A stretch of DNA of 64,000 nt from JABMQB01 sp963677475 (GTDB lineage: Bacteria > Bacteroidota > Bacteroidia > Bacteroidales > Prolixibacteraceae): the NCBI GenBank assembly GCA_963677475.2, contig CAXXQD010000021.1, positions 852,667 to 916,666 on the forward strand, read 5' to 3'. Each line of letters starts with the position of its first letter. Position 1 is the first letter of the stretch. Position numbers and translations under genes: made by a program. The notes beneath the pieces are model-generated. The model did no database searches and was not told where the DNA came from. It was given only the letters and a program-made list of their open reading frames with translations. This document shows positions 42,379 to 52,751 of this stretch, in pieces.

Positions 42379-44769
42379 ATGAACCTACACCACTTAAAAC
42401 AAGCCATCTTAAATTTGACAAAAAAAAGAAGCAATGCATTCATTAGCCTGACTGGTTTATCCATTGCTTTTGCAGCCATTTTTCATATTTATTCAATCCT
42501 TGCTTTTGAAATAGGTTACGATGGTTTTAATGAGAAAGCAGACCGGATATATCGGATTAGTGGGGATATAATTGCAGCCGAAAATACCATGACCCATGCC
42601 GTTTTAGGTCCTTTAATGGGGCCCGGCTTAAAAGATGAATTTCCGGCTGTGGAAGAATATACCCGGATGGTGCCGATTAAGCAAATGGTAAAACTGGAAG
42701 CAAAAACCGGAATTTTTGATGTCGAAGAGGCATATACTGTCGATCCTTCCATTTTTAAAATTTTTACAATCAACTTCGTATATGGAAATCCGGCAGTAGC
42801 GCTTCAAAACCCGGATGAAATTGTGATTAACGAAAGTTTAAGCAATAAAATTTACGGACAGGTAAACCCTATAGGTGAAATCATTGAACGCGATGGCACA
42901 CCGCTAAAAATTGTTGGTGTAATAAAAGATAGTCCGGCAAACGCACATCATAAGCTAAACGTCTTGTTTTCGATGGGCAATCAGTGGACCAATCTCGAAC
43001 ATATACCAAAGCAACAGCTATCTGAAGGCTACTGGATGCCAAATTGTTATGTGTTTGTTTTATTACAAGAAAAGGCCAGGATTGAAGATATTACCGATAA
43101 TTTTCATTTGTTTTACGACAAATATATGGCATTGTTTGGGGATGCTATAAATGCAAAGTTTTCTCCGGTTGCAATACCTTTAGAAGATGTCCACTTTTCA
43201 CGCGACATGAGTTACGACTATCCCAAAGGTAGCCGCACTTATACTTATATCTTTTCAGCGATTGGACTCTTCATTTTGCTGATTGCGTTTTTCAACTATT
43301 CCAATTTGCTGGTATTTCAAAATATTGATCAGGCAAAAAATATTGGGATACGGAAAATTAATGGTGCCAATCAGATAGGCATATACACTCAGTTTTTTTA
43401 TAATTCCCTGACCGCGATATTTGTCGCAATTGTTTTTGGGGGCATATTGTATACCCTTACCATTCAATTGTTTAGCAACCTGGCAATAGTCCATACAAAA
43501 TCCATATCACTAAAATTATTTTTGGGCTTATCAGGAATACTATTAATTGTTCTATCGTTTTTTTCTTCGCTCATTCCATTTTTTAACCAATACTCAAAAA
43601 GCGGAATAAAGCTTCTTCTAAGAAAAGAACAAACAATGTTACCAAAGAATCTAATGAGCTTTAGATATTTATCAACTACCTTACAATTTTCAATGGCTAT
43701 TTTGCTACTAATTGCCGTTTTATTTATCAGCAAGCAGTTGACTTTTATGGTTAACAGCAATATGGGCTTCGATAAAGAAAATGTAGTAATGTTGAAACTC
43801 AATAAAACCATTTGTAATAAAGGGACAATTTCATCATTAAAGCAGGAATTGATGAAAAATCCGGATATAGAATCAGCAGCATTTTCACATCGTTCAGTGG
43901 GCGATGTTATGGGCAGCTATCATTTTCAGTTGGACAGGAATGGTAAGAAAATAACAAAAATAGTTGGTGCCATGGGCATTGATTATGAATATATACCACT
44001 GATGAAGATGGAATTGGCAGAAGGTCGGATCTTTGATCAGAACTTCAACGACGATAAATTTAACTCGGTAATTATTAATGAAGCAGCCATTAAATTTTGC
44101 GATTTTAAAGCACCTGTTATTGGGCAATCAATTAACCAGGCCAAAATAATCGGTGTTTTAAAAGATGTTTCGTTTAATTCGTTGCACAACGAAACCAAAC
44201 CGGTAATACTATTTTTAGGAGATCAAAAAGAAGGCTACCTGAACATACGCTTAAGGGCAAATGCTAATCTGGCTATTGCCGGCAAAACAATCCAAAAAAA
44301 TTGGGAAAGCTTTTTTAACAACGAACCTTTTGAAATGCAGTTTTTGGACAACAGGGTCAAAATGCTTTACAACGATGATTATGCCAAAAGTAAGTTAATT
44401 AGGCTATTTACATTGGTTACACTTCTAATTGCATTAATGGGGCTTTTTAATATCTCTTTAATGCAGGCTCAACAAAAAATTAAAGAAATCGGCATCCGAA
44501 AGGTAAATGGAGCCAAAGTTTCCGAGATATTAACGATGCTTAATAAAGACTTTATTAAATACGTAGTGATCGCCTTTGTAATTGCATCGCCAATCGCATA
44601 TTATGCCATGAATAAATGGCTTGAGAATTTTGCTTACAAGACCTCGTTAAGCTGGTGGATATTTGCCCTTGCCGGAATGTTGGCATTGGGGATTGCATTG
44701 CTAACGGTTTCGTTTCAAAGTTGGAAAGCTGCAACGAGAAATCCTGTGGAGGCGTTGAGGTATGAATAG
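42379..44769 (+). CDS. FtsX/MacB-like ABC permease 1 of the array
   Basis: 796 residues in two homologous halves, each with one helix, an extracytoplasmic MacB_PCD domain and three helices (FtsX). Coupling motifs that contact the ATPase are IGIRKINGAN (about 322-331) and KEIGIRKVNGA (702-712). The C-terminal 50 residues (WLENFAYKTSLSWWIFALAG ... RNPVEALRYE) are nearly shared with permeases 2, 3, 4 and 7. No ATPase domain is fused, unlike MacB. It starts at ATG 42379, 25 bases after the protease gene. After its stop a decayed copy of its own 3' end with a palindrome is found. Confidence 0.93.
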   Translation: MNLHHLKQAILNLTKKRSNAFISLTGLSIAFAAIFHIYSILAFEIGYDGFNEKADRIYRISGDIIAAENTMTHAVLGPLMGPGLKDEFPAVEEYTRMVPIKQMVKLEAKTGIFDVEEAYTVDPSIFKIFTINFVYGNPAVALQNPDEIVINESLSNKIYGQVNPIGEIIERDGTPLKIVGVIKDSPANAHHKLNVLFSMGNQWTNLEHIPKQQLSEGYWMPNCYVFVLLQEKARIEDITDNFHLFYDKYMALFGDAINAKFSPVAIPLEDVHFSRDMSYDYPKGSRTYTYIFSAIGLFILLIAFFNYSNLLVFQNIDQAKNIGIRKINGANQIGIYTQFFYNSLTAIFVAIVFGGILYTLTIQLFSNLAIVHTKSISLKLFLGLSGILLIVLSFFSSLIPFFNQYSKSGIKLLLRKEQTMLPKNLMSFRYLSTTLQFSMAILLLIAVLFISKQLTFMVNSNMGFDKENVVMLKLNKTICNKGTISSLKQELMKNPDIESAAFSHRSVGDVMGSYHFQLDRNGKKITKIVGAMGIDYEYIPLMKMELAEGRIFDQNFNDDKFNSVIINEAAIKFCDFKAPVIGQSINQAKIIGVLKDVSFNSLHNETKPVILFLGDQKEGYLNIRLRANANLAIAGKTIQKNWESFFNNEPFEMQFLDNRVKMLYNDDYAKSKLIRLFTLVTLLIALMGLFNISLMQAQQKIKEIGIRKVNGAKVSEILTMLNKDFIKYVVIAFVIASPIAYYAMNKWLENFAYKTSLSWWIFALAGMLALGIALLTVSFQSWKAATRNPVEALRYE

Positions 44770-44822
44770 AAAGCATGGGGAATCTGGTGGATCCCGATTT
44801 AATCGGGATTGAGGTATGAATA
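44770..44822. repeat. Degenerate duplicate of the permease 1 3' end with embedded palindrome
   Basis: The sequence after the stop matches the last 40 bases of permease 1 (AAAGC, GGAATCT-GTGGA, TTGAGGTATGAATA), except that the central few bases are replaced by the 19-base palindrome ATCCCGATT-T-AATCGGGAT (44791-44809). Confidence 0.6.
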
Positions 44823-44881
44823 AAAGTAAATAATTAGAAATCGGAGATAGTAGTAACCTTTGGTGAATAAAAAATTTGAGT

Positions 44882-47269
44882 ATGAGTTTCAAAAACAATT
44901 TACAAGTTAGTTACAGGCATTTAAAAGCCGATAAAACGAATACGCTTATTAGCATCAGTGGATTAATTCTGGGTTTAGGTATTGTAACTGTTGTCCTTGT
45001 TTTTGTTTTAAATGAATTTGGGTATAACAGTTCTTTCGCGAATAATAACAGAATCTACCGCGTACTCAATTACAACGAATTGGATAATCATTCTTGGGCA
45101 AATACGCCTTTTGTAATTGCTGAAGAAGCCAAAAGTAAATTTGCTGAAATTGAAAGTTTTGCGCATCAGTATAATATGGGAAATATTGAAGTCAAAAGAA
45201 ATACTGAATATATCCGCGAACCTGATGTAATGTGCACTGAAAGTGACTTTTTTAGTATTTTCGGAATTGACATATTGAATGGAAGCCTGAATAATTTTGA
45301 TCACTCTGAAGAACTGATTCTTTTGAGTGAAAGCCTGGCAAATAAATATTTTGGAGCGGAAAATCCTGTTGGACAACGACTCGAGATTCGTTATTTAGGA
45401 AAAGAATTTCCAATGGAGGTAGCGGGCGTTTATCGTGATATCCCTCAAAATTCAAGTATAAAAGCTACGCTAATAGCAAATATTGATTTTGCATTGCAAC
45501 ATTTGGAAGATAACATCCAAACCAACGCTAAAAAACCCGATGAGAATGAATTCAGACAAGCTTGGAAAGGAGTTTTTTTTACAAATTTTCTGTTATTAAA
45601 AGAAGACATTGACGTTAAAGCTTTCGAAACTAAACTTTGGGAAATGGGCAATAAAAATTCAAGTGAAAACTTTAAAATGTCTCTATCGCTCCAGCCATTT
45701 TCCGATATCTATTTTGGTTCTGAAAAAATTGTAGATAACAACAAAAAGGAACAGGGAAATATTTCGATGTTGTTGGTTTTAGCTTTTATTGGATTTTTAA
45801 TTCTTGTAACTGCTTCTATCAACTATCTCAACCTGGCGTCGGCAAAAGCTATGTCGCAGGTAAAAAATGTTGCGGTACGTAAAATTTGTGGTGCCAATCG
45901 AAAAAGCATTATTGGGCAAATGATTATTGAGTCTACTTTGATTACCATCCTTGCACTACCGTTTGCTATAGCATCGGCATCGGCATCCTTACCTTTTATC
46001 AGCTCTATGCTTGGGAAAGACTATTCCATTGAAATATCGGGACAATTGGTAGCAAGCCTTGTCATTTTAGCACTGATTACACTGGTAACTGGTATTTTAT
46101 CTGGAAGTCTTGTTTCCATAAGATCATCACGATTTGGACTGGTAAACGTTTTAAAAGGAAATAAAATTGACAGCGGAAATAAACATTATACCCGTAAAGC
46201 AATGGTTATATTCCAGATTTCAGTTTTTATCTCCTTAATTTCAATTATGTTTTTGGTTCAAAAACAGGTAGAATATGCTTTTAACAAAGATCTCGGTTTT
46301 GTTAAAGAAGGTTTGATCCGTGTTCCCCGTGGAGATCATAATCTCGATTTATTTAAACAGGAAATAGAAAAAAATCCAAATGTACTTAGTGCCTGCGGAA
46401 CATTGTGGATGCCTCCAAGCAACAATAAAATGTACTTGTCTATTCCAAAGGTGAGTAAGCACGATGAAATGGTAAAAGTAAACGGGCTTTTTGTTGGCTA
46501 TGGATTTGCAGAAACCATGGGGCTCGAAATTGTTATGGGCTCCGACTTCAATGAAGAAAAGAACAACAGAGGTGTTTTGGTCAATGAATCGGCAATTAAA
46601 ACGTTGGGGTTAACTGAAATATTAGGTGAGCAAACTGCTTTTGGACCAGTAGTTGGTGTCATCGGCGATTTTAATATGTTTTCGATTCATGAAGCTATAG
46701 CCCCGATGATAATTGGACTAAATCCGGGAATGAGCCAGAATATGGCTATCCGGTTAAGAACTGAAAATCTACCTGAATCGATCAAATTTTTAAAGAAAAC
46801 CTGGACTGAAACAGGTGGCACAACTGCCTTTGAATTTGAATTTGTCGATGAGATTTTGAATGATATGTACGAATCTGATATCCGCTTTTCAAAAACCATT
46901 GGTTTGCTTGCAATTATTGCAGTTGCCATTGCCAGCCTTGGGCTATTTGGTTTGTCTTTGCTCATGGGAAAACAGCGCATTAAAGAAATTGGTGTCCGAA
47001 AGGTAAATGGTGCGCGGATAAAAGAAATAATGGCACTATTAAATAAAGACTTTGTTATGTGGGTGGGAATTGCTTTTGTTATTGCTACTCCAATCTCATA
47101 CATCGCGATGAATAAATGGCTCGAAAGTTTTGCCTATAAAACTTCGTTAAGCTGGTGGATTTTTGCCCTAGCAGGAATATTGGCATTGGGAATTGCCTTG
47201 CTAACGGTGAGTTGGCAAAGTTGGCGGGCTGCAACGCGGAATCCAGTGGAGGCACTGAGATATGAGTAG
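44882..47269 (+). CDS. FtsX/MacB-like ABC permease 2 of the array
   Basis: 795 residues from ATG 44882 (an in-frame TTG at 44876 is ignored). Same double MacB_PCD/FtsX plan as its neighbours. The first coupling motif is VAVRKICGANRK (about 330), the second KEIGVRKVNGARIKEIMALL (about 703). The C-terminus WLESFAYKTSLSWWIFALAGILALG ... RNPVEALRYE differs from that of permease 1 at only a few residues, while the extracytoplasmic domains share little obvious sequence. It lacks its own ATPase and probably uses the one at 40784. Confidence 0.93.
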   Translation: MSFKNNLQVSYRHLKADKTNTLISISGLILGLGIVTVVLVFVLNEFGYNSSFANNNRIYRVLNYNELDNHSWANTPFVIAEEAKSKFAEIESFAHQYNMGNIEVKRNTEYIREPDVMCTESDFFSIFGIDILNGSLNNFDHSEELILLSESLANKYFGAENPVGQRLEIRYLGKEFPMEVAGVYRDIPQNSSIKATLIANIDFALQHLEDNIQTNAKKPDENEFRQAWKGVFFTNFLLLKEDIDVKAFETKLWEMGNKNSSENFKMSLSLQPFSDIYFGSEKIVDNNKKEQGNISMLLVLAFIGFLILVTASINYLNLASAKAMSQVKNVAVRKICGANRKSIIGQMIIESTLITILALPFAIASASASLPFISSMLGKDYSIEISGQLVASLVILALITLVTGILSGSLVSIRSSRFGLVNVLKGNKIDSGNKHYTRKAMVIFQISVFISLISIMFLVQKQVEYAFNKDLGFVKEGLIRVPRGDHNLDLFKQEIEKNPNVLSACGTLWMPPSNNKMYLSIPKVSKHDEMVKVNGLFVGYGFAETMGLEIVMGSDFNEEKNNRGVLVNESAIKTLGLTEILGEQTAFGPVVGVIGDFNMFSIHEAIAPMIIGLNPGMSQNMAIRLRTENLPESIKFLKKTWTETGGTTAFEFEFVDEILNDMYESDIRFSKTIGLLAIIAVAIASLGLFGLSLLMGKQRIKEIGVRKVNGARIKEIMALLNKDFVMWVGIAFVIATPISYIAMNKWLESFAYKTSLSWWIFALAGILALGIALLTVSWQSWRAATRNPVEALRYE

Positions 47270-47325
47270 AAAGCGCGAGGAATCCAGTGGATCCCGATTG
47301 AATCGGGATTGAGATACGAATAGAA
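47270..47325. repeat. Degenerate duplicate of the permease 2 3' end with embedded palindrome
   Basis: GAGGAATCCAGTGGA, then the palindrome ATCCCGATT-G-AATCGGGAT (47291-47309), then TTGAGATACGAATAG. The outer parts copy the true gene end just upstream; only the centre is replaced. Confidence 0.65.
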
Positions 47326-47480
47326 AGCCTCCCCTAACCCCTCCAAAGGAGGGGAACTCGGAGCTGCAAAGTTGAAAAAATAAGCTGTAAAAAAATTACA
47401 AATAATCACAGTACTAACTCCTCCCCTTTGGGGAGGCAGGGAGGGGCTTTAGGGGAGAATTAAAGAGGGGACCAAAATAA
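47326..47480. repeat. GC-hairpin intergenic repeat, copy 1 (class I)
   Basis: It opens with CCTCCCCTAA and the hairpin CCCCTCC-AAA-GGAGGGG (47338-47354), then an AT-rich core (TACAAATAATCACAGT), then TCCTCCCCTTTGGGGAGG and a purine tract GGAGAATTAAAGAGGGG ending CAAAATA. Copies at 57798 and 63307 share this core. Confidence 0.75.
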
Positions 47481-47564
47481 TAGTTTAAAAGAATGAAAAT
47501 TGAACAATCGGATATGAATAGGGAAGGAGATGATTTTAAATATTATAAACAATAAAAACTAGCC

Positions 47565-49982
47565 ATGATTAAACGTTTTATAACTTCGGTAATAAGAAAC
47601 ATAAAAAAAGATGTGTACCAGTCGTCCCTGAATATTATCGGGTTGACACTTGGGTTTTCAGCAATAATTTATATCTCTACCTTTATTTTTCACGAGATAA
47701 GTTTTGATGGTTTTCATTCAAAGTCTGACCGTATTTACAGGGTCGTTTGCGATGTAAAAATGGGTGAAACAGAAGAAATTTTAACCAATTCTGAAAATCC
47801 TATGGCACCAGCTGTTCAGAGTGATTTGCCTGAGGTCGAGGCAGCAACCAGGTTTTACTTTAATAAAAACCAGCTCCTTCAGGTTGGCAATAAAAAAATT
47901 ATTGAAGAGCGTCTTTGGTATACCGACAAGAATGTATTTGAGGTATTTGATTTTGATTTATTGGAAGGGGATAAGGCTCAGGTACTATCACAACCAAACT
48001 CAATAATCGTCACCAATGCTTTTGGGAAAAAATACTTTGGCGATGTACCACTTCTTGGCAAAACAATTGAAGTGGGCGACAAAAATACGTCATATACAAT
48101 CACGGGAATATTAAAAGATATTCCAAAAAACTCGCATATTCAGTTTGAAGCATTGGCATCGTACAGCAGTTTGTCGGTATTTAAAAGGACCGGCGCATTC
48201 GATTGGGGAAATTTCAGGGATTTATACACCTATGTATTATTAAAGCCCAATACAGATTTTGCTTTGCTGCATGAAAAATTTAAGGAATTGCCCATACGAT
48301 ATTATGGAACAATGATGAAAGCCAACATGGGAATGACCATGGCTGATTTCGAAAGCCAGGGCAATTTTGTGACACATCATTTGCAGCCAATAATTGATAT
48401 CCACTTGAACGATAGGTATGTGGATGACATATTTGTGTATGGCAATGCCCAAATTTTATACATTCTGGGGGCAATTGGGTTGTTAATACTTTTTATTGCA
48501 AGCTTTAATTTTATCAACTTGGCAACAGCCAGAGCTTCTTTAAAAGCCAAAGAGATTGGTGTTAAGAAAGTATTGGGTTCTTCCAAATGGACTATTATTT
48601 CGCATGTTCTTTCTGAAACCCTGGTATTATGTATTTCGGCATTACTTCTTTCATTTCTGTTGTTGGTTCTTATATTACCTCTGTTGAATTACCTGACAGC
48701 TATTGAATTTTCACCTATTGATTTTGTACAGTTTCCATTAATACTTTTCCCATTGATATTGCCGTTTGTAATGGCAGCCCTAACCGGGATTCTGCCGGCA
48801 GTAATAATTTCAAAATACAATCCGGTTGATGTCATTAAAGGGCATACCGAGGCCAAGGGCTCATTTGGTATTGCCCGAAATAGTTTGGTTGCGGTTCAAT
48901 TTGTTGTATTTATATTGCTGATTGCCGGAACTATATCCATAAAGAAACAACTGTATTTTTTGCAAAATTTTAATCCGGGTTTCGACAAAGAAAATGTGTT
49001 GGTGATTAACAATAGCCAAAAATTAGGAAATAATTCGCTGGCTTTAAAAAACGAACTTAAAAAATACCCATCGGTTATTGATGCTTCATTAGCTTCCGAC
49101 TTGCCATCAAAGTTTAGTGGGTCCTCCAATCCTTTTAGAAGATCTGACGATAACGACAGGATATTTTTAAACAGGCTCTATGTTGATGAAAGTTTCTTAA
49201 ATACTTTGAATCTAAATTTAGTAAATGGCCGCTTTTTTTCGGATAAATTTAACGAAGAAAAACACAACGCCATAATAAACAGAAAAGCAGCCGAATTATT
49301 AGGATGGAACGATTGTGAAAATAAAATCATTTTTGATTATAACGATGGGGGCAAAAATTATAATGTGATCGGGATTGTGGAGGATTTTCACCTCGGGTCA
49401 TTAAAATATGAACAGGAACCAGCCATTTTAAGGACAACGGAAATTGCAGAGTATTTGGCCATCCGCATCCAAAAAGGAAATGCAAGGGAAGCAGTCAACC
49501 TTGCTGAAACCAAGTGGAAAGAATTAACAAGCAATGTTCCTTTCGAATATTTTTTCCTGGACAGTTCGTTTGATGCACAATATAAAACCGAAGAGCGCTT
49601 AAGCAAGTTGGTGAGCCTTTTTGCCTTTGTTTCAATTGTTATTGCCTGCTTCGGATTATTGGGTTTGATTTCTTTTGCATCTGTTCGAAGGAAGAAGGAA
49701 ATCGGAATACGTAAAGTAAATGGGGCACGTATTTTTGAAGTGCTAATTCTGCTTAATAAAAGCTTGGTCCAATGGATTTTTATTGCGTTTGTGATTGCTG
49801 TACCACTCGCCTGGTTTGCTATTAACAAATGGCTCGAAAACTTCGCCTATAAAACGGATTTAAGTTGGTGGATTTTTGCTTTGGCTGGGGTGTTGGCTTT
49901 GGGAATTGCGTTGTTGACAGTTTCTTTCCAAAGCTGGAAAGCTGCAACGCGGAATCCTGTTGAAGCGCTAAGATATGAATAA
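47565..49982 (+). CDS. FtsX/MacB-like ABC permease 3 of the array
   Basis: 805 residues, the longest of the set. First coupling motif KEIGVKKVLGSSKWTIISHV (about 329), second KEIGIRKVNGARIFEVLILL (about 712). The C-terminus WLENFAYKTDLSWWIFALAGVLALG ... RNPVEALRYE is nearly that of permease 1, but with many synonymous DNA differences. The FtsX half one (LLILFIASFNFINLATARASLKAKEIG) is typical. A GC-hairpin repeat begins right after its stop codon. Confidence 0.93.
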   Translation: MIKRFITSVIRNIKKDVYQSSLNIIGLTLGFSAIIYISTFIFHEISFDGFHSKSDRIYRVVCDVKMGETEEILTNSENPMAPAVQSDLPEVEAATRFYFNKNQLLQVGNKKIIEERLWYTDKNVFEVFDFDLLEGDKAQVLSQPNSIIVTNAFGKKYFGDVPLLGKTIEVGDKNTSYTITGILKDIPKNSHIQFEALASYSSLSVFKRTGAFDWGNFRDLYTYVLLKPNTDFALLHEKFKELPIRYYGTMMKANMGMTMADFESQGNFVTHHLQPIIDIHLNDRYVDDIFVYGNAQILYILGAIGLLILFIASFNFINLATARASLKAKEIGVKKVLGSSKWTIISHVLSETLVLCISALLLSFLLLVLILPLLNYLTAIEFSPIDFVQFPLILFPLILPFVMAALTGILPAVIISKYNPVDVIKGHTEAKGSFGIARNSLVAVQFVVFILLIAGTISIKKQLYFLQNFNPGFDKENVLVINNSQKLGNNSLALKNELKKYPSVIDASLASDLPSKFSGSSNPFRRSDDNDRIFLNRLYVDESFLNTLNLNLVNGRFFSDKFNEEKHNAIINRKAAELLGWNDCENKIIFDYNDGGKNYNVIGIVEDFHLGSLKYEQEPAILRTTEIAEYLAIRIQKGNAREAVNLAETKWKELTSNVPFEYFFLDSSFDAQYKTEERLSKLVSLFAFVSIVIACFGLLGLISFASVRRKKEIGIRKVNGARIFEVLILLNKSLVQWIFIAFVIAVPLAWFAINKWLENFAYKTDLSWWIFALAGVLALGIALLTVSFQSWKAATRNPVEALRYE

Positions 49983-50145
49983 TAGCCTCCCCTAACCCCT
50001 CCAAAGGAGGGGAAGAAGGATATAAAATAGAAAGGAATAAACAATTTGAAGAAGTATAACAAATACTTAGGAGAAGTCTCCCCTTTGGGGAGATTTAGAG
50101 GGGATTTATAGGGGGAGAATTAAAGAGGGGGTCAAAATACGAGTA
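49983..50145. repeat. GC-hairpin intergenic repeat, copy 2 (class II)
   Basis: Starts with AGCCTCCCCTAA and hairpin CCCCTCC-AAA-GGAGGGG (49996-50012). Its AT-rich core (AATTTGAAGAAGTATAACAAA) is shared with the copy at 55119 but not with class I. It then has TCTCCCC-TTT-GGGGAGA (50077-50093) and the purine tract GGAGAATTAAAGAGG. Confidence 0.75.
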
Positions 50146-50209
50146 TTTGAAAAATTACAAACAGATTATAAGCTCAAAACACATATAGTTGAATTTAATT
50201 TTTAGTGCC

Positions 50210-52573
50210 ATGATAAAATTTTTATTACGTAATACCCTCAGAAACATTATTGCCCAATTGAGGTTTTCATTAATTAATTGTATAGGACTGGTCATCGGAA
50301 TTTCCATATTTGTTCTGATCATGTCGTGGGTCAGCTATGAGCTTAGTTTTGATAACTTTAATCAAGATAAAGAATCTATTTACAGGGTCTCAACAACTTC
50401 AGGTGCCGAAACCCCAAATGCAATGGCAGTAGCATTAGAAAACGAGTTGCCCGAAGTACTAATTGCATCCCGTTATCAGAATGCCCCTGCATTAACATTC
50501 AAGGTAGGCGATGAAGTATTTTACGAGAATAACGTTGTACTGGCAGATCCTTCGCTTTTCAAAATCCTGAACTACCGTTTTAGTGTTGGCAATGCAGATG
50601 ATGCATTATCAAAACCATACAACATTGTTTTGACTCAACGAATGGCTGAAAAATATTTTAAGGATACTAATCCTATCGGGAAAACAATTTTGATTGACAA
50701 CCATTTGCCTGCAACTGTAACTGGCATTATGGAGAACCTACCGTCTAATTCACACCTTCAATTTGATTGCCTCATCCCATTTATTGTTATGAAAGAATTG
50801 GGGTTTGATATGGATAGTTGGTATAACTGGAACCCAAATACCTACGTTAAATTGCAGGAAAATGCCAATAAGGTAGATGTGGAAGCTAAAGTACAGGCTT
50901 TAGTGGATAATCATCGCCGAAATAATAGGGAAACTTTTGTGCTCCAACCGCTCAGGGATATTCATTTCAATACCAAATTAGATTTCGACAAAGCAGTTTC
51001 CATTAACCCGACATACATTTATATATTATCCATTGGGTCATTACTAATTTTAATTATCTCCATAATTAATTATGTGAACCTCAACCTGTCGTTGTACAAT
51101 AAACGAATCAATGAAATTGGGGTAAAAAGGACTCTGGGCGCTTCGAAAAGCAATGTCATCAAACAGGTATTTGTGGATACTTTTGTTGTGGTGCTGATTT
51201 CATTCCTGGTATCCTTCTTAATAATTTCTGTGGTAAGCCCAATATACGACGATTTTCTAGGCGGAGAGATCAACTATCATTTGTTTTCACTACAGTCTTT
51301 GATAGGATTTGCTGCATTGGTGATTCTGATTACAGTATTGTCGGCTATTTATCCGGCATTATTAATGACATCATACAAGCTCATAAATATCCTCAATAAA
51401 AGAAGGCCTGTGAACCGTCAGGGATTTTCATTTCGTGAAGTGTCTGTGGTGGTTCAGTTTGCATTATCGGTACTGCTCATTGTTGGGGCAATTGGTATTA
51501 GCAAGCAATTGAATTACATGAAAAATGAAGACCTTGGTTTTGACAGTGAAAATATCGTAAGTATTCCAATGTCAAGCAATTCAGAAACAAAATACAGGAG
51601 TTTTAGCAATGAATTATGTAAAAATGTGAATATCGAATCAGTTTCTTTCATTAACCACTCCATTTTAGGTTTTAACAGCACCAATGGTTCGCTTCATTGG
51701 GATGGGCAACTGCCCGATGAAAAAATATGGGTTGGGACCAACTCTGTTGATTATAATTACCTTGATTTAATGAATGTAGAATTTGCCGACGGAAGAAATT
51801 TCTCAAAGGATCTTATTTCGAATTGTCAAAATACGGCTATTGTAAACGAAGCATTGATAAAGCGTATACGATATGAAAACCCTATCGGGAAAAGTGTAAA
51901 GTTTAATGGGAAGGACCTTGAGATTATTGGTGTAATAAAAGATGCCCATTTCCAGTCTTTACATAAAGTTGTCGAACCACAAATTTACAAGTATATCGAT
52001 TTTAAAAAGGATTTGGATTATAGCTCGGTTGCTGTAATAAAAATCAAAAATCAGGAGGGAGGTAACTTTTCAATGGCATCTTTATTTAAAGATATAAATG
52101 CAACATGGAATCAAATTTATCCTGAATATCCGTTTGATTATGGTTTTTTAGATCAGGCAATTGAGAACCAATACAAAACAGAACAGAAACTAACATTTTT
52201 AATGTACATATTTTCAGGCTTAAGCATTGTTTTATCCAGCCTTGGACTGTTTGCGCTCTCCTTATTGGTTGTTCAATACCGTACAAAAGAAATCGGGGTG
52301 CGAAAGGTTACCGGGGCAAAGGTTTCCGAGATTTTAGTATTACTCAATCGGGATTTCTTAAAATGGGTCACCATTGCTTTTGTAATTGCAAGCCCTGTTG
52401 CCTGGTATATTATTGATAAATGGCTTGAAAACTTTGCCTACAAAACCAACTTAAGTTGGTGGATTTTTGCGCTAGCCGGAATAATGACATTGGGAATTGC
52501 ATTGTTAACGGTTTCATTTCAATCGTGGAAAGCAGCAAGCAGAAATCCTATAGAGAGTTTAAGATATGAATAA
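50210..52573 (+). CDS. FtsX/MacB-like ABC permease 4 of the array
   Basis: 787 residues from ATG 50210 (MIKFLLRNTLRNIIAQLRFS); a TTG 21 bases earlier is in frame but unlikely. First coupling motif NEIGVKRTLGASKSNVIKQV (about 301), second KEIGVRKVTGAKVSEILVLL (about 693). Its ending is the variant ASRNPIESLRYE, shared in the last residues with permease 7. Same topology as the other members: eight membrane helices and two extracytoplasmic MacB_PCD domains. Confidence 0.93.
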   Translation: MIKFLLRNTLRNIIAQLRFSLINCIGLVIGISIFVLIMSWVSYELSFDNFNQDKESIYRVSTTSGAETPNAMAVALENELPEVLIASRYQNAPALTFKVGDEVFYENNVVLADPSLFKILNYRFSVGNADDALSKPYNIVLTQRMAEKYFKDTNPIGKTILIDNHLPATVTGIMENLPSNSHLQFDCLIPFIVMKELGFDMDSWYNWNPNTYVKLQENANKVDVEAKVQALVDNHRRNNRETFVLQPLRDIHFNTKLDFDKAVSINPTYIYILSIGSLLILIISIINYVNLNLSLYNKRINEIGVKRTLGASKSNVIKQVFVDTFVVVLISFLVSFLIISVVSPIYDDFLGGEINYHLFSLQSLIGFAALVILITVLSAIYPALLMTSYKLINILNKRRPVNRQGFSFREVSVVVQFALSVLLIVGAIGISKQLNYMKNEDLGFDSENIVSIPMSSNSETKYRSFSNELCKNVNIESVSFINHSILGFNSTNGSLHWDGQLPDEKIWVGTNSVDYNYLDLMNVEFADGRNFSKDLISNCQNTAIVNEALIKRIRYENPIGKSVKFNGKDLEIIGVIKDAHFQSLHKVVEPQIYKYIDFKKDLDYSSVAVIKIKNQEGGNFSMASLFKDINATWNQIYPEYPFDYGFLDQAIENQYKTEQKLTFLMYIFSGLSIVLSSLGLFALSLLVVQYRTKEIGVRKVTGAKVSEILVLLNRDFLKWVTIAFVIASPVAWYIIDKWLENFAYKTNLSWWIFALAGIMTLGIALLTVSFQSWKAASRNPIESLRYE

Positions 52574-52594
52574 AATTGAGAATAAGCTGACAAT

Positions 52595-52617
52595 TCCGAT
52601 AGCCCCGAAAACTATCG
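52595..52617. repeat. Short hairpin after permease 4
   Basis: CCGATAG (52595-52601), nine-base loop, CTATCGG (52611-52617). No T-run follows; REP-like rather than a clear terminator. Confidence 0.4.
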
Positions 52618-52620
52618 GGA

Positions 52621-52677
52621 GGAAAGCAGCAACGAGGAATCCGGTGGATCTTGATTTGATTGGGACTACGGTACGAG
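52621..52677. repeat. Decayed permease 3'-end copy
   Basis: GAAAGCAGCAACGAGGAATC resembles the AAxRNPVE codons of the array genes, followed by a degraded form of the CCGATT/AATCGG palindrome and GGTACGAGTA in place of RYE plus stop. Confidence 0.5.
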
Positions 52678-52718
52678 TATTAGTCAGAGCGTCGTTCCAA
52701 GCGAAACTCTGACTAATA
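52678..52718. repeat. Long perfect inverted repeat
   Basis: TATTAGTCAGAG (52678-52689), a 17-base loop, CTCTGACTAATA (52707-52718): twelve-base perfect arms. It lies 34 bases before the permease 5 start. A diverged relative follows the decayed tail near 58066-58103. Confidence 0.7.
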
Positions 52719-52751
52719 CAGTGTATTGGATAATTTATTAAAAAAAGGAAG

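Noticed and set aside
46687..47103. Minus-strand open frames opposite the permease 3' ends (also near 44555, 47134, 49388, 49822)
   Set aside because: They are mirror frames of conserved permease codons and recur only because the permease tails are similar.
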